A stretch of DNA of 64,000 bases, from the NCBI GenBank assembly GCA_002360455.1, contig DEQQ01000086.1, positions 44,214 to 108,213 of the forward strand. The letters are read 5' to 3'. A model generated the notes under the pieces. That model saw only the letters and a list, made by a program, of their open reading frames with translations, was not told where the DNA came from and did no database searches. The first letter of the stretch is position 1, and every line of letters starts with the position of its first letter. The DNA comes from Saprospiraceae bacterium UBA3362 (lineage in GTDB: Bacteria; Bacteroidota; Bacteroidia; Chitinophagales; Saprospiraceae). The translations under genes and the position numbers were made by a program. Shown piece after piece: positions 38,401 to 48,700 of this stretch.

Positions 38401-41400
38401 CGGGTGGGACTATTACCTCAGGGGCAAACACCAATGCAGTTAATGTTAGATGGTCCGGTACTGTTGGAAGTAGTGAGCAATTATTCTTGAAACAGACCTT
38501 GGCAGGGGCTTGTTTGGAGCCACTATACTTAACTGTTGAAATTCAAAATTCTACACCAGAACAAATGAATTGTATTGGGGAGTTGCAAGTGTCTCTCGAC
38601 AGTAAATGTCAGGCTCTTATTACCCCACAGAATTTGCTCGCAGGAGGTCCATATGATTATAATAATTATGCTGTGATTTTGATGGATAAAAAGGGATATA
38701 TTATTCCTAATTCCTTAATTACTTCGGACTATATTGGCCAAACCATTACTGCTAAGGTCATGAATATTTGTGATCAGAATACTTGTTGGTCTAAGATTGG
38801 AGTTGAAGATAAGAAAAGACCAACAATTCAATGTTTTAATGATACGATTATATGTATTAACATGGATTCTTATTTGAAGCCCTATGTTTATGATAATTGT
38901 ACAAACAGACCGGAAAAAATATTGGTGGATGAATTCATTGAAAATACAACTTGCAATGTCAATTATTCAAAAATTATTCACAGAAAGTATATAGCAAAAG
39001 ATGCATCCGGAAATACATCGGACACCTGTGATATGGATGTCTTTTTGAAGAGGATCGATTTGGATTCCATAGTTTGGCCTGATTCATTTGTAGTAAGATA
39101 TAATACGGCTTTAGTTTGCAATACATTTGATACAGATTCTTTAGGTCATCCTGAAGTATGGGTTACCGGAGTTCCTGCAATTATGAATCGTCACTTGTAT
39201 CCAAAAGTAAATGACAAATATTGTGATTATGGAATTAAGTATGAAGACTATGAATTGCCTAGTGGAAAAACATGCACAAGAAAATTGTTAAGGACATGGG
39301 AAGTCTTGACATGGACCTGTAGTGCAATCAACAAAAGAGTTTATCTACAGTATATTGAAATAATAGATAATCAAGCCCCAACTATTATGTGCCCTTATGA
39401 TATTAATGCAACAACAGAGGGTGCCTATACATGTACTGCATTGGTAAATATTCCGGAAATTCAAACATTTGATAGTTGTGGTAGTGCTGTGGTAGTTGAT
39501 TTGGTTTACCCTGGAGGATTTATACATGATTTCAAAGGTGGAGCAGTTCGATTGCCGGTTGGAGAAAATGTATTGAAAGTAAGAGCTTATGATGTTTGCT
39601 TAAATGTAGACTCATGCGAGTTCAGGGTATTCGTGTCTGATAAAACACCTCCGGTTGCTTTGTGTGATAGAGAGACCACTGTGGCCTTAGATCGTTTTGG
39701 AGAAGCTTGGGTACCTGCACATGTTTTTGATGATGGTTCTTATGATGACTGTCATATCAAAGATTTCAAGGTGCGAAGAATGGACAATGGTGTTAAGTGT
39801 AATTTGAATTCTACTGTATTTGCAGATTCAGTTGGATTTTGTTGTGCTGATATTGGAAGCAATGTAGTAGTTATATTCAAGGTTACAGATCAACATGGAA
39901 ATGAGAATACTTGTATGGTTAATGTTGAAGTTCAAGATAAAACCATACCATATATTTATTGTCCTCATGACATTACGATTTCTTGTGATCGACATTTTGA
40001 TCGCAATGATTTGTCAGAATTTGGAGAAGCAAAGGTTTCTGCCAATTGTGCAGTAACCTTGAGAGAAGTAGATAGCTTTGATATTAATCAATGTAGAGAA
40101 GGATATATTGATAGGATCTTTATTGCAGAAACGGCAAGTGATAAGGCTGTCTGTGTTCAAAGAATCAGTATAATCAATGAACATCCTTTTACTGAAGCAG
40201 ATATTTATTGGCCAAAGGACTTTGATACAACTACCTGTGCGAGCAATGCATTAGATCCAAACAGTTTGCCGGACACATTAGGAAATCCAATCTTTGTAGA
40301 AGACTTTTGTGATCTTGTTGGAGTTAGTCACAAGGACCAATTGTTTAGATTTGTCAATGGTTCTGATGCTTGTTATAAGTTGATCAGAACATGGAAAGTG
40401 ATTAATTGGTGTCGACTTGATAACAATGGTTCTCCTGTGATATGGCAACATACTCAGGTGATCAAAGTGAATAATTTGGAGAAACCAACCATTACAAGTG
40501 GATGTGAAGATAAGAAATTTTTTGTTCAAGATACTGCATGTTTCGGCGGTTATGTGACTCTTGGCTCCACTGCTGTGGACGACTGTACACCGGCAGATCA
40601 ATTGATTTGGGAATTTAGTATTGATTACAATAGTGACGGTATTATAGACAGTATTAAACATGGAGTAGGAGGAAGTATAGATGCAAGTGGTTATTATCCG
40701 TTAGGAGATCATAGAATTAAATACAGTTTTGAAGATCTCTGTGGCAATAGGGAAGTATGCGAAAGACCATTTTCAATTATCAATTTGAAAAAACCTGTAG
40801 CTTATTGTAAATATGGATTATCTGCCAATTTGGTTCCGATGGATCTGAACAATGATGGAAGAATCGATGCAGAGATGGTAACCATTTGGGCAAAGGACTT
40901 TGATCATGGATCATATCACCCTTGTAAGTATCCTATTACTTATTCATTCGGTACCGATACAACAGTAAAATCTATAACCTATGACTGTGATAGCATAGGC
41001 AGAAGAGAGATTACCCTTTGTGTTACGGCGACAAATGGACAGCAAGATTGTTGTACATCTTATATTGATATTCAATCCAATAATAATACCAGTGTATGTT
41101 CTTGTGCGAAATTCCCTCCTGATTTACATTTCTCAGATTGCAGAGATAATTTTGAGCCGGATGTTATCAACTCAAGGCCTACACATGGAAATTGCATTTG
41201 TACTTTCAACAGGATTTCCCATTCTGATAGTATAGCCACAGGTGTTCCGGGATATTGTTTTGTAATCCATAGAACATGGCAAGTTATTTTTGATTGTCCA
41301 AATGAAGGAGAATGGGCTATTACCAGAGTTCAGAAAATTTTTGTAACAACAGATTTGAAAGAATCAGATATCACTTGGCCTTCAGATAGTGTGGTGGTGG

Positions 41401-44400
41401 ATAATTGTGTTGGTAGATATGACACAGCTACAATTGGTCACACTCCTCGATTCTGTACTTATAATGGTCAAGTGATGGTTAGATTTACAGATAGAATTAT
41501 CTCTACAGAGCCAAGTTGTACTATTGTAGAAAGAAATTGGACTGTATTTAGTAAATGTGTTGCAAGTCAGACCTATCATTTTAGACAGGTACTCAAGATT
41601 ATTAATTTTACAGGAGTTAAGTATAAAGTTCCTGATGACATCTTAGTAACTGATTGCAAGAAACCACTTTTGCCGGATTCTCTTAATGGATATCCAACAA
41701 CCAATTGCCCTTGTGATATAGTCAATCACACTTATAGAGATTCTGTAGTTACAGGACAAGCAAACACTTGTTACGTAGTTTACAGAATCTGGAGATCAGT
41801 TTACAATTGTCCGCCGGATGTTGTAGGAACATTTACTGCAATTCAAAAAATCACGGTCAGAATCGATATCAGACCTCAAGATATAAGATGGCCTTCGGAC
41901 TCTGTTGTAGTAACCAATTGTGGTGGAAAAATCGATACTTCAATTATTGGTAATGTGCCAAGGTTGTTGAAAGATTTTTGTGGCTATGCTACAATTTCAT
42001 TCAATGATCAAGTTCTGTCAAGTAATGATACATGTAGAATTGTACAGCGATTGTGGTTGGTTAGCAATAACTGCACATCAGGAGCTTCAAGACAACAGTA
42101 TCAGTTTAGGCAGGTTCTCAAAATTTTGTACCCTAATGGGCCAAAACTTATTTTGCCTCCAAATCTAACTGTTACCGATTGTAGAAAACCTTTCCTTCCG
42201 GATTCATTAAATGGTTATCCTAGAATTAACTGTCAGGCTTGTGACTCATTATCATTTTCTTATAGAGATGATACTGTAAGAGTAAATCCTGAGATTTGTT
42301 ATCAGGTCAACAGAACATGGAGTGTTCGTGTACGTTGCAGGCCAACAATAGATACTGTTCTGACGGGTGTTCAAGTTATCATAAGAGATGTCAATCTTGA
42401 TCCGGCAGATATCATTTGGCCAAGAGATTCATTTACTTCTTATACCTGTACTCCAACTACTGCGCCTCAATTTACAGGAACACCGAGTTTGAGGAAGGAT
42501 TATTGTGGGTTGATTAGATTTAGCTTTACAGATTCATTGGCGAACGGTGGAGAATGTAGAACTATAAGAAGAACATGGACGGCAAGAAATGATTGCAGCG
42601 CTTCTCAGGTATTTAGATTTACACAGTATATCATTACAAAAAATCAGACACCGCCATCTATTCAGTGTCCTAATGATACAATCGTTAATGCAGATCCAAA
42701 TGCTTGTGGTGCAACGGTTAACTTAGCAAATCCTAGAATACTAACAGCATGTAATGGCAATGTCCAGTTCACAAGGAATCCATCAAGTAATTTCTTCCCT
42801 GTCGGAATGACCAATGTAGTATTTACTGCCACCGATAGTTGTAATAATGTATCAAGGTGTACTACAAAGGTTACTGTAATAGAGAGTATTCCACCAAGCA
42901 TAACTTGTCCTAGAGATACCACAGTTCCTTGTAGTGTAAATACGAATGATTTATCTCAATTCGGCAATGCTCAAGCTACTGACAATTGTCCAGGGGTAAT
43001 GGTAAAAGATACTGCGATTAGAAATCAAAATATTTGTGGTATTGGTAGTATTACCAGAATATTTACGGCAACGGATGCATCAGGTAATTCAAGAAGTTGT
43101 ACACAAATCATAACCATCAACAATCCTAATCCGGTGGATAGCATCGATATCATTTGGCCGCAGTCTCCGGTTACAGTTCAAGAGTGTGATGATATAGATC
43201 CTTCCACATTAGGTGTACCGGTGTTAGGAGGAAATGTAAGTTGTGCAAAACTTAGGATCACTTATGCAGATACAAATCAATGTAAGATTCGTCGCCGATG
43301 TGAAATTGATCGTACATGGAATGTGTTTGATAGCTGTTCTAATAGAAGCTTCAATTTTGTACAGTTAATTATTAGAAATGATAATCAACCACCAACAATC
43401 GAAGGAATAAAAGACACAACTTTATTTGCATCCGATACAGCTTGTAATAACTATTTGTTTATGGTAGCAAGATCGGGAGACTGTGACTCCAATTTGGTGG
43501 TGATTACAAATGACTCACCATATGGAGTAGATTCACTGAAGAATATTTCAGGGTACTATCCTGTTGGTACTACTGTAGTTACTTTCTTTGCAGAAGATGC
43601 TTGTTGTAATCAAGTGACTAGAACCATTCGAATCACTGTAAGCGATACGATATTACCGGATGTTACCTGCAGAAAGGTTGTGAAGCCAATTTTGGATAAT
43701 GGATGTGCAGATTATAATGCTCGTGATTTTATTCGTCACATATCGGATAACTGCTCGGATTCTATTTCTATTATGGCATCATTTGATGTGAGTAATTTTA
43801 ATGATACTTTATTCACCATCTGTTGTGATAGTATAAGATTCGGTGAGTACACAGCTCCGGTTACAGTTTATTTTAAAGATGAAGCAGGAAATATTGATTC
43901 TTGTCAAACTTTGTTCCAAGCTGTTGATCAGGATTCTATATGTCCACAGACTTCGTTCTTAGCAAGTATCAAAGGACTTATTCAAACCAGAAAAGAAGTT
44001 TCTATGCGAGATGTAGAAGTAGATCTGACTCAAGGCAGTTCTCAGAAAACACTGACAGATGAAACAGGCCTTTATGGATTTTTGAATATGCCTTTGGGTG
44101 GATCTTATCAGATTAAACCTAAGCATGATGTTGATCCACTCAATGGTGTGACAACTTATGATATAATTCAGATTCAAAAACATATCCTTGGGGTTAAATA
44201 TTTCGATGATCCAAAGCAGTACATTGCAGCAGATGTAAATAAGAGCAAATCAATCACTACTGCAGATATCACTGAAATCAGAAAGTTGATTTTGGGTAGA
44301 ATTGATCGATTCAGTAAAAATGAATCTTGGAGATTCTTGAACCAGAATTATATGTTCCAAGATCCTGAATATCCATTGGATGAAGAATTTGAAGAAGCCA

Positions 44401-45203
44401 TTGATATTCCTGTTTTGAACAAGAATTATTTCTCTCAATTTATCGGAATTAAAATTGGTGATATTGATGATTCCAATAAGCCAAACGGTATTCAAGGAGG
44501 AATAAATTCGTTCAGATCAAATCGCACAATTCCTATTGTATTGGCAGAGCAAACTTGGGCGAAAGGAAGTCAAGCGAAAGTGGTAATTTCATTGCCTACT
44601 GAGCTTGGTGTAGAGGGGTCGCAATTTGCTCTTGAACTGGATCCGTTATTGGCTTCCAATATCAAGCTAGAATTTGATCCAAATAATTTGATCCAAGCAG
44701 AACATGTTAATTTGGATAGAATCAATGAGGGTTTGATTTTGGTTTCTTGGGATGCAATTCAACCAAAGAGTGGCAACGCTCAAGCAGGATTGTCTATAAG
44801 CTTTGATCTTCTAAAAGATGCTCAGTTATCAGAAATTGTTTCGTTAAGAAATAATGTATTGATTCCGGAACTCTACTTGAGCAATTCGGATATAGCCAAT
44901 ATCAATTTGGAGGTTAGAGATCAAATTTCAAATATTGTAAACAGTTTGGTTGTATATCAAAACTTGCCAAATCCATTTACCAACAGTACAATTATTCCTT
45001 TCCAAATTCAAAAAGATGCTGAAGTTATTTTGAGCATTACAGATCTAGCAGGAAGAAGAATAGTTCAGAGAAAGCAATATTATCATAGAGGATATCATGA
45101 AATAGAAATATCTAAGAAAGAACTTTTGACCAAAGGTATTTACTATTATCATATCCAAACTTCAAATGAGAAGATATCAAGAAGGATGATTCTAATCGAC
45201 TAA
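32442..45203 (+). CDS. Giant (4253 aa) T9SS-exported surface protein with SdrD-B, DUF11, HYR, dockerin-like and cohesin-like modules
   Basis: The largest gene of the window. After a signal segment (YLFFILFFLSTGIG, ending ALAQ) come, by residue: an SdrD-B/CNA-B-like domain (50-130), a propeller-like region (about 155-555) and a second SdrD-B domain (GNKVWLDTDEDGLQDAGEPGIP, about 560-700). Seven DUF11-type repeats of about 160 aa follow (719-1850), each opening with a DLALIKK-like motif and closing with an Asp-rich linker such as DGDGFQDEDDHD. Then a PKD-like segment (1960-2035), HYR-like domains (2110-2880), three 174-aa tandem Cys-rich units (2885-3400) and more HYR domains (3404-3840). The end has a carboxypeptidase-regulatory-like plus dockerin-like block (3842-3985), a cohesin-like domain and a T9SS sorting domain (4173-4253). 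The Asp-rich linkers probably bind calcium. The reading frame is intact over 12.8 kb. Confidence 0.85.
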   Translation: MGDLRLTQKVITFRSSPSHYLFFILFFLSTGIGIHPRALAQCLSVNGTISGKVCLDQNFDGIKDATDLGLKNINVSLYNVQGGLLRQINTNENGEYSFSGLSATAFYRVEISKPVYLEYTKFSSAFSGEFRLTNAAACDQDFGLINPAHYAPTQNPEIAVTCFVYGESHPNANGETLVKTNYNFKSNSAINKIAMHSQTGSIWGLAYQKSGARLFSAAFIKNGTGLGQLGTGGIYVSDLNAMTTLPFVDLQTLGINTGNVSGISLASCEYSDLVGKTGLGDMDISSDDKFLFVSNLYNKSIVILPTENPTAQNVMELRVPDPGCNARAYAVSALKYKDGKLYVGVTCTAEETKNEFDLTLHVYELDLLSRTFNLVFSTDYGKKYWPKKIDPKANPIVSQWLTDIDFTDQGHMILAIADRSGHTHCVPNAVLTNQYGDVVMVEKTSSGWKLENNGIVGLLYGSGVSNKQGPGGGEFFGEDYWIVGPGLHSEVSMGSVVVLPGSGQVISTVFDPLYESLAGGLHRYSTTNGKRLGAIQLYNRNVSQFGKASGLGDIIVIGTPAPLCIGNKVWLDTDEDGLQDAGEPGIPQIKLSLFDGNCNKIASTTTDGNGNYLFCQDVLGGNVLKYNANYFIVIDDEKFKAEAGKLLINNDSLCLSPVNQSSGALGQDATLGLAPNCSDLLPTIVVKTGLNGQNNYSYDFGFRKCGTKAETPEDPEVEIIDLALIKKLNMKSQIQLNGLIQYDLYIVNQGTKEIAQFELTDYLTDGLLFNASQSLGWTENGGNFKYASNKAIGAGETVVVPIYFNLLRASNVSSIINTAEISSMKDQNGNPLRDIDSVTDTDPNNDSGAEIGTATDNQLDGDGFQDEDDHDREGLIIYDLALIKKVNKLQAIKVGEIVTFQIEVINQGNQAVPHYQVSDYIPSGLQFEASLNPQWTLNGNVASYNSTSAIGAGDRVQINISFKIVSLTPAGLLNTAEISRMSDQNDQPLYDIDSTPDTDPNNDKGGSAADGSNDSIEGNGDDEDDHDREGLSFYDLALINLNSNTTPVNYGELASFEMKVVNQGIAPVACYEITAYIPSGYTFNQSLNPLWTLNGTKVKTTVSKALNPGEQFSVLLKLNVVSNNLSSLVLIGEISSIKNENKEEVIDVDSKQDEIKTNDMGGVLNTVSDNQLDGNGLTDDEDDQDPATVVIHDLAVIIKNDQSTPVKQNATALQHITICNQGNIAVRNVGVTDYMPSGLKLSAKDNNGWFSQGGFLKNRYTGIIEPGNCVTIDILVELNANFNVTDLVNRVEIFEAFDAQGNVISSKDFDSQADMISDNDKGGELNSATDNILDGDGTLDEDDSDPEAVIVVDLALRKEIAANSIVKYKGTLDYSITVFNQSNIEVKDVVVSDYLPSGLALSDEALNAGWTMNQSNAEYTIKETIKAGQSKVVAIRLKILESYNEKTLLNYAEISSFKNLSGQDLSNFDYDSQADRILGNDVGGVWNGLTDGLITDHGTVDEDDHDVAGINVVDLAMLKRVDDPSRLYRFKDTVRFYFDIFNQGSEVINRFDLVDYIDTTYTFYKEINSNWTYNPDRKAYFTFKGELKPGEKYTTSIALIITTKRKEFKFCNGAEISRIYNINGVDLIDYDSHADNTPTNDNNNDNGVDLNAVDDHGELDEDDHDYACSNPENFDLALAKSINSRLVVRGQPVQFRIEVINQGSIPATEIQLVDYLPGDLTITDPEWKPTADKSKWFYTASITNGKLPADGLQYGDTLIVLVNAKVSENNRLNLIINRAEIYKAINVLGIRDEDSVPDDDATNDMGGIPFSDKDKDGYAPVSDPGDLTNDEDDADPAGIYLVTIEEEECVCLDNATNDSNGQFSSCFSFESLHGDIWKVKSATGMYLTSSLAPPVAPISFPVGTEIPGIQVSSYTDLFNFCVITVDNSPFDVVLENQYGDKINYNSRACGYDAPHLTDGHSPVCQNSDVKYSVPFDPNSTYLWTVSPGGTITSGANTNAVNVRWSGTVGSSEQLFLKQTLAGACLEPLYLTVEIQNSTPEQMNCIGELQVSLDSKCQALITPQNLLAGGPYDYNNYAVILMDKKGYIIPNSLITSDYIGQTITAKVMNICDQNTCWSKIGVEDKKRPTIQCFNDTIICINMDSYLKPYVYDNCTNRPEKILVDEFIENTTCNVNYSKIIHRKYIAKDASGNTSDTCDMDVFLKRIDLDSIVWPDSFVVRYNTALVCNTFDTDSLGHPEVWVTGVPAIMNRHLYPKVNDKYCDYGIKYEDYELPSGKTCTRKLLRTWEVLTWTCSAINKRVYLQYIEIIDNQAPTIMCPYDINATTEGAYTCTALVNIPEIQTFDSCGSAVVVDLVYPGGFIHDFKGGAVRLPVGENVLKVRAYDVCLNVDSCEFRVFVSDKTPPVALCDRETTVALDRFGEAWVPAHVFDDGSYDDCHIKDFKVRRMDNGVKCNLNSTVFADSVGFCCADIGSNVVVIFKVTDQHGNENTCMVNVEVQDKTIPYIYCPHDITISCDRHFDRNDLSEFGEAKVSANCAVTLREVDSFDINQCREGYIDRIFIAETASDKAVCVQRISIINEHPFTEADIYWPKDFDTTTCASNALDPNSLPDTLGNPIFVEDFCDLVGVSHKDQLFRFVNGSDACYKLIRTWKVINWCRLDNNGSPVIWQHTQVIKVNNLEKPTITSGCEDKKFFVQDTACFGGYVTLGSTAVDDCTPADQLIWEFSIDYNSDGIIDSIKHGVGGSIDASGYYPLGDHRIKYSFEDLCGNREVCERPFSIINLKKPVAYCKYGLSANLVPMDLNNDGRIDAEMVTIWAKDFDHGSYHPCKYPITYSFGTDTTVKSITYDCDSIGRREITLCVTATNGQQDCCTSYIDIQSNNNTSVCSCAKFPPDLHFSDCRDNFEPDVINSRPTHGNCICTFNRISHSDSIATGVPGYCFVIHRTWQVIFDCPNEGEWAITRVQKIFVTTDLKESDITWPSDSVVVDNCVGRYDTATIGHTPRFCTYNGQVMVRFTDRIISTEPSCTIVERNWTVFSKCVASQTYHFRQVLKIINFTGVKYKVPDDILVTDCKKPLLPDSLNGYPTTNCPCDIVNHTYRDSVVTGQANTCYVVYRIWRSVYNCPPDVVGTFTAIQKITVRIDIRPQDIRWPSDSVVVTNCGGKIDTSIIGNVPRLLKDFCGYATISFNDQVLSSNDTCRIVQRLWLVSNNCTSGASRQQYQFRQVLKILYPNGPKLILPPNLTVTDCRKPFLPDSLNGYPRINCQACDSLSFSYRDDTVRVNPEICYQVNRTWSVRVRCRPTIDTVLTGVQVIIRDVNLDPADIIWPRDSFTSYTCTPTTAPQFTGTPSLRKDYCGLIRFSFTDSLANGGECRTIRRTWTARNDCSASQVFRFTQYIITKNQTPPSIQCPNDTIVNADPNACGATVNLANPRILTACNGNVQFTRNPSSNFFPVGMTNVVFTATDSCNNVSRCTTKVTVIESIPPSITCPRDTTVPCSVNTNDLSQFGNAQATDNCPGVMVKDTAIRNQNICGIGSITRIFTATDASGNSRSCTQIITINNPNPVDSIDIIWPQSPVTVQECDDIDPSTLGVPVLGGNVSCAKLRITYADTNQCKIRRRCEIDRTWNVFDSCSNRSFNFVQLIIRNDNQPPTIEGIKDTTLFASDTACNNYLFMVARSGDCDSNLVVITNDSPYGVDSLKNISGYYPVGTTVVTFFAEDACCNQVTRTIRITVSDTILPDVTCRKVVKPILDNGCADYNARDFIRHISDNCSDSISIMASFDVSNFNDTLFTICCDSIRFGEYTAPVTVYFKDEAGNIDSCQTLFQAVDQDSICPQTSFLASIKGLIQTRKEVSMRDVEVDLTQGSSQKTLTDETGLYGFLNMPLGGSYQIKPKHDVDPLNGVTTYDIIQIQKHILGVKYFDDPKQYIAADVNKSKSITTADITEIRKLILGRIDRFSKNESWRFLNQNYMFQDPEYPLDEEFEEAIDIPVLNKNYFSQFIGIKIGDIDDSNKPNGIQGGINSFRSNRTIPIVLAEQTWAKGSQAKVVISLPTELGVEGSQFALELDPLLASNIKLEFDPNNLIQAEHVNLDRINEGLILVSWDAIQPKSGNAQAGLSISFDLLKDAQLSEIVSLRNNVLIPELYLSNSDIANINLEVRDQISNIVNSLVVYQNLPNPFTNSTIIPFQIQKDAEVILSITDLAGRRIVQRKQYYHRGYHEIEISKKELLTKGIYYYHIQTSNEKISRRMILID

Positions 45204-45252
45204 GGTTTCATCCTTGACGAAAGATATTGTGTAGTAATCGGTTTCGTTTTTT

Positions 45253-45287
45253 GCCCCTGTGATTTTATTGCAGGGGCTTTTTTTTTT
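45253..45287 (+). terminator. Strong rho-independent terminator after the giant gene
   Basis: GCCCCTG (45253-45259) pairs perfectly with CAGGGGC (45271-45277) across an 11-base loop and is followed by ten T residues. Confidence 0.9.
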
Positions 45288-45720
45288 AGGCTTCAAGCTT
45301 AATGTATTGATGCTCCGCATTTCTTTATTGGCACTTTTTATTTTGATTCACTCAATTCATTACGCCTTGTTATGCCAAAGAAATGAAGAATTTTTTTGCA
45401 ATTCCTCAATTTTCTATCTTTCTTTTTAGCTTGGATTTTTACCTAATGAACCAAGAATTTCAGAATTGGACTAAAGAATATGTTGAACAATCTCCAGCAG
45501 TGGAATTTTTTTTGAGCTATTGGAAGGATTGTTATACTTGTATAACTATTTTAAAATCAATATATTACACATATCGAATTAAATTAATTATTATATATTA
45601 ATAAAATATATAATATATAAATGAAAATTTATCAATTTGTTTTGCAATTTTGCAACGCATTCCAGACCCTTCTCTTAGCACAATCGGATAAGGCAAATTT
45701 TATTTTAAAATTCTGCTCCG
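45288..45720. other. Intergenic region with a short signal-peptide-like frame
   Basis: No supported gene. The frame 45310-45429 reads MLRISLLALFILIHSIHYALL and stops after 39 codons. It looks like a signal peptide followed by nothing, perhaps the remnant start of another secreted protein. A 72-codon frame at 45383-45601 runs into extreme AT-rich DNA and has no coding character. Confidence 0.3.
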
Positions 45721-48700
45721 ATGATCCAATTCAATTCTAAATCTCAGTTCCAAACTTTAGGAGGAATAGTTGTATTTATATCTATTTCAATTGCAGTTTT
45801 TGCAAGTGTATTTCATTCAAAGAATTATAGGTTTTCAACAACCAAAGATCCGTTGACTAAGATTTTTTCTATTTCTTGTCAGAATATTTATCTTTCATTA
45901 AATGAATTTTGTCAAGATACGATTACGGTCGATGCTGTACTTGCAGACAAGTCTCTATGTTGTGCTCATTTAAGGTTAGATTTATCTTACTATGGAGCTC
46001 CGGTTCCTAATCCTATAACTAAGGATTATCTTGGAAAAAGCATCAAGGCAACTGTTTATGATTCTATAAGTGGGAATAGTTGTTGGTCGACCATTTTTGT
46101 CGAGGATAAATTTTCGCCAGTTATTTTATGCTTAGAGGACACAGTGAGTTGTCAGCAATTTTTTTCGGATCAAGTTATTGTTCCTCAGGTGGCTGACAAT
46201 TGTACAAATGCACATTTGAGATTATTGGATGAAGTATTAACTCCTTTGGATTGTGATGATGATTATATCAAAATAGTAACGAGAAAGTGGGTGGCAGAAG
46301 ATTCTTTGGGAAATGTAAGTGATACCTGTACTCAAACTATTTTAATCGAACGATTTTTGATTGATTCTGTGGTATATCCATCCAATGATACTTTTTTGTG
46401 CAGTGATATTGTTTTGACGGATGATAATGGATTCCCAAGCCCATTTGTTACCGGAGTGCCTTTGTATTTTGGAGACAGCTTGTACCCTAACAATCCTCAT
46501 TGTTATGTCAATGTAGATTATCTTGATGAGGATTTGGGAGAAGTTTCATGTATCCGAAAAATATTGCGAACATGGAGAGTGATTGAATTTCATTGCAATA
46601 CTCGAGTAGAACGTACTATGCCTCAGTGGATTTATATTTTGGATACCTCGGGTCCTCAAATTATCAATCCGATTCTTGATTTTGAACTTAGTGTTGGATC
46701 TCATGAATGTTATGCTATTCATACATTGCCGTCTATTGATGTTGTGGATGCATGTCATAACATTGTTCGTATAGATGTAATTTATCCAAAAGGTGTTTTG
46801 ATCAATCAAAATGGTGGACAGGTAAAGCTGCCGGTTGGTCGAGATACAATTATTTATAGAGCTTATGATCAATGTTACAGACTTACGGCAGATACAGTGA
46901 TTGCTACTGTGAGAGATTTGTCTGCACCTGTTGCAATCTGCGAGAAGTCTGTGATTGTATCCATTCCTCAGAGTGGCCAGGCATTGTTATCTGCGACTGC
47001 TGTGGATGATGGATCGTATGATTCTTGTGGTGACGTTGAGTTAGCTGTTCGTAGAATGGATCTGAATTCATGTGAAACTGTGGGTGAAGATGACTGGGGA
47101 CCATCGATTCGATTTTGTTGTGCAGATGCAGGAAAAGAAATTATGATTGCATTGAGAGTTACAGATTTGTCTGGAAATACTTCTGTGTGTATGACAATTG
47201 TCGAAGTACAAGATAAAGCTTTTCCATTGATTGTATGTCCTCCTGATATTCAAATTGACTGCAGTTTTGATTTTGATTTAGAGCATTTGGCAACAAGCTT
47301 TGGTGAAGTGGTGGATGGATCAACAGCAAGAAAACCTATAGTAATAGATCCGAGTTATCATCCCGTTTTTTATGGACCGGCAGTAGATGGATATGCAGAA
47401 GATGTTTGTTTGGATACTGTAATCGAAACAGTTGATTCCAAGCTAAACAATTGTCAACAAGGCATCATTACAAGAACATTTATTGCACGGGATTTTGCAG
47501 GAAATACAGATACTTGTAAACAAACAATTCACGTTGTTCAATTTAATATCTTGTCTTCTTTAGATGTTGTATGGCCATTGGATTTTGATACATTAAGCTG
47601 TGATCCCGTCTCTTTAATTCCTGAGCTATTGGAAGACAGTTTGATCAAGCAACCCATTGTTTTGGACAACGAATGTCGATTGATAGGAATTTCTTATGAT
47701 GACAAGTTTTATCAGCCTTCGCCGGGAGAAGAAGCCTGTTCCAAAATTTTTAGATGCTGGAGCGTGCTTGACTGGTGTTCCATGGATGATCAAGGAAATA
47801 TGATTATTTTGCGTGATACTCAGATCATCAAGCTTATCAATAAAACTCCACCGCAGCTCGTAAATCCATGCAGAGATACAAGCTTTTGCAATTTTCAACC
47901 CAATTGTCCACCATTGTTAGTAAACCTTCCTTATCCGGCTACAGACGATTGCATAGCAAGTGATGAATTGTATTATCAATACCGTGTAGATTTGTTTTCA
48001 AATGGCAGTATAGATGTTATACAAGATGGAATAGGAAAAGATATTTTTTCTGCCACCTTACCTGTCGGCGTGCATTTGATGCATGTAACCATAGAGGACC
48101 GATGTGGAAATTACGCCAATTGTACACATGGATTGGAAATTAGAAATTGCAAACCACCTACGGCATATTGTTATTCAGGTTTGGCTCTATCTCTTGTTGC
48201 AATTGATACTAATGGTGATGGAATAAAAGATGTAGAAGTGGACACATTGTATGCTCGAGATCTTAATTTGTCTTCCGACACCAATTGTGGATCAAGTTTG
48301 AGCTTTGCATTTTCTACTAATTTTAATGATACTGTAAGAGTTTATAATTGTGATAGCATAGGCAGACGAGAAGTAAATATGTATGTGCGTGATCAATTTG
48401 GTAATACTGATTTTTGCAAAACCTTTGTCATAGTGCAAGACAATAATATGGATACTGTTTGTCCCCAAAATTTTGCACATGAAATTTATGGAATCATTAA
48501 GTCATCCAAAAGTGAGGCCTTGCAAGATGTTCAAATATTTCTTAAAGGTTCGACTATAGAAGAGTATAGCAGTGATGTCAATGGGGAATACCGAATGGGA
48601 AAAAAACAAGCTCAATTTAACGGACTGATAGAACCTGTGAAGTCTGATGATATGTTGAATGGTGTAAGTACTGCAGATATTGTGATGATCCAAAAACATC

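Noticed and set aside
45383..45601. 72-codon open frame between two giant genes
   Set aside because: It runs through extreme AT-rich DNA with no start context and no recognisable composition, and begins after a strong terminator.
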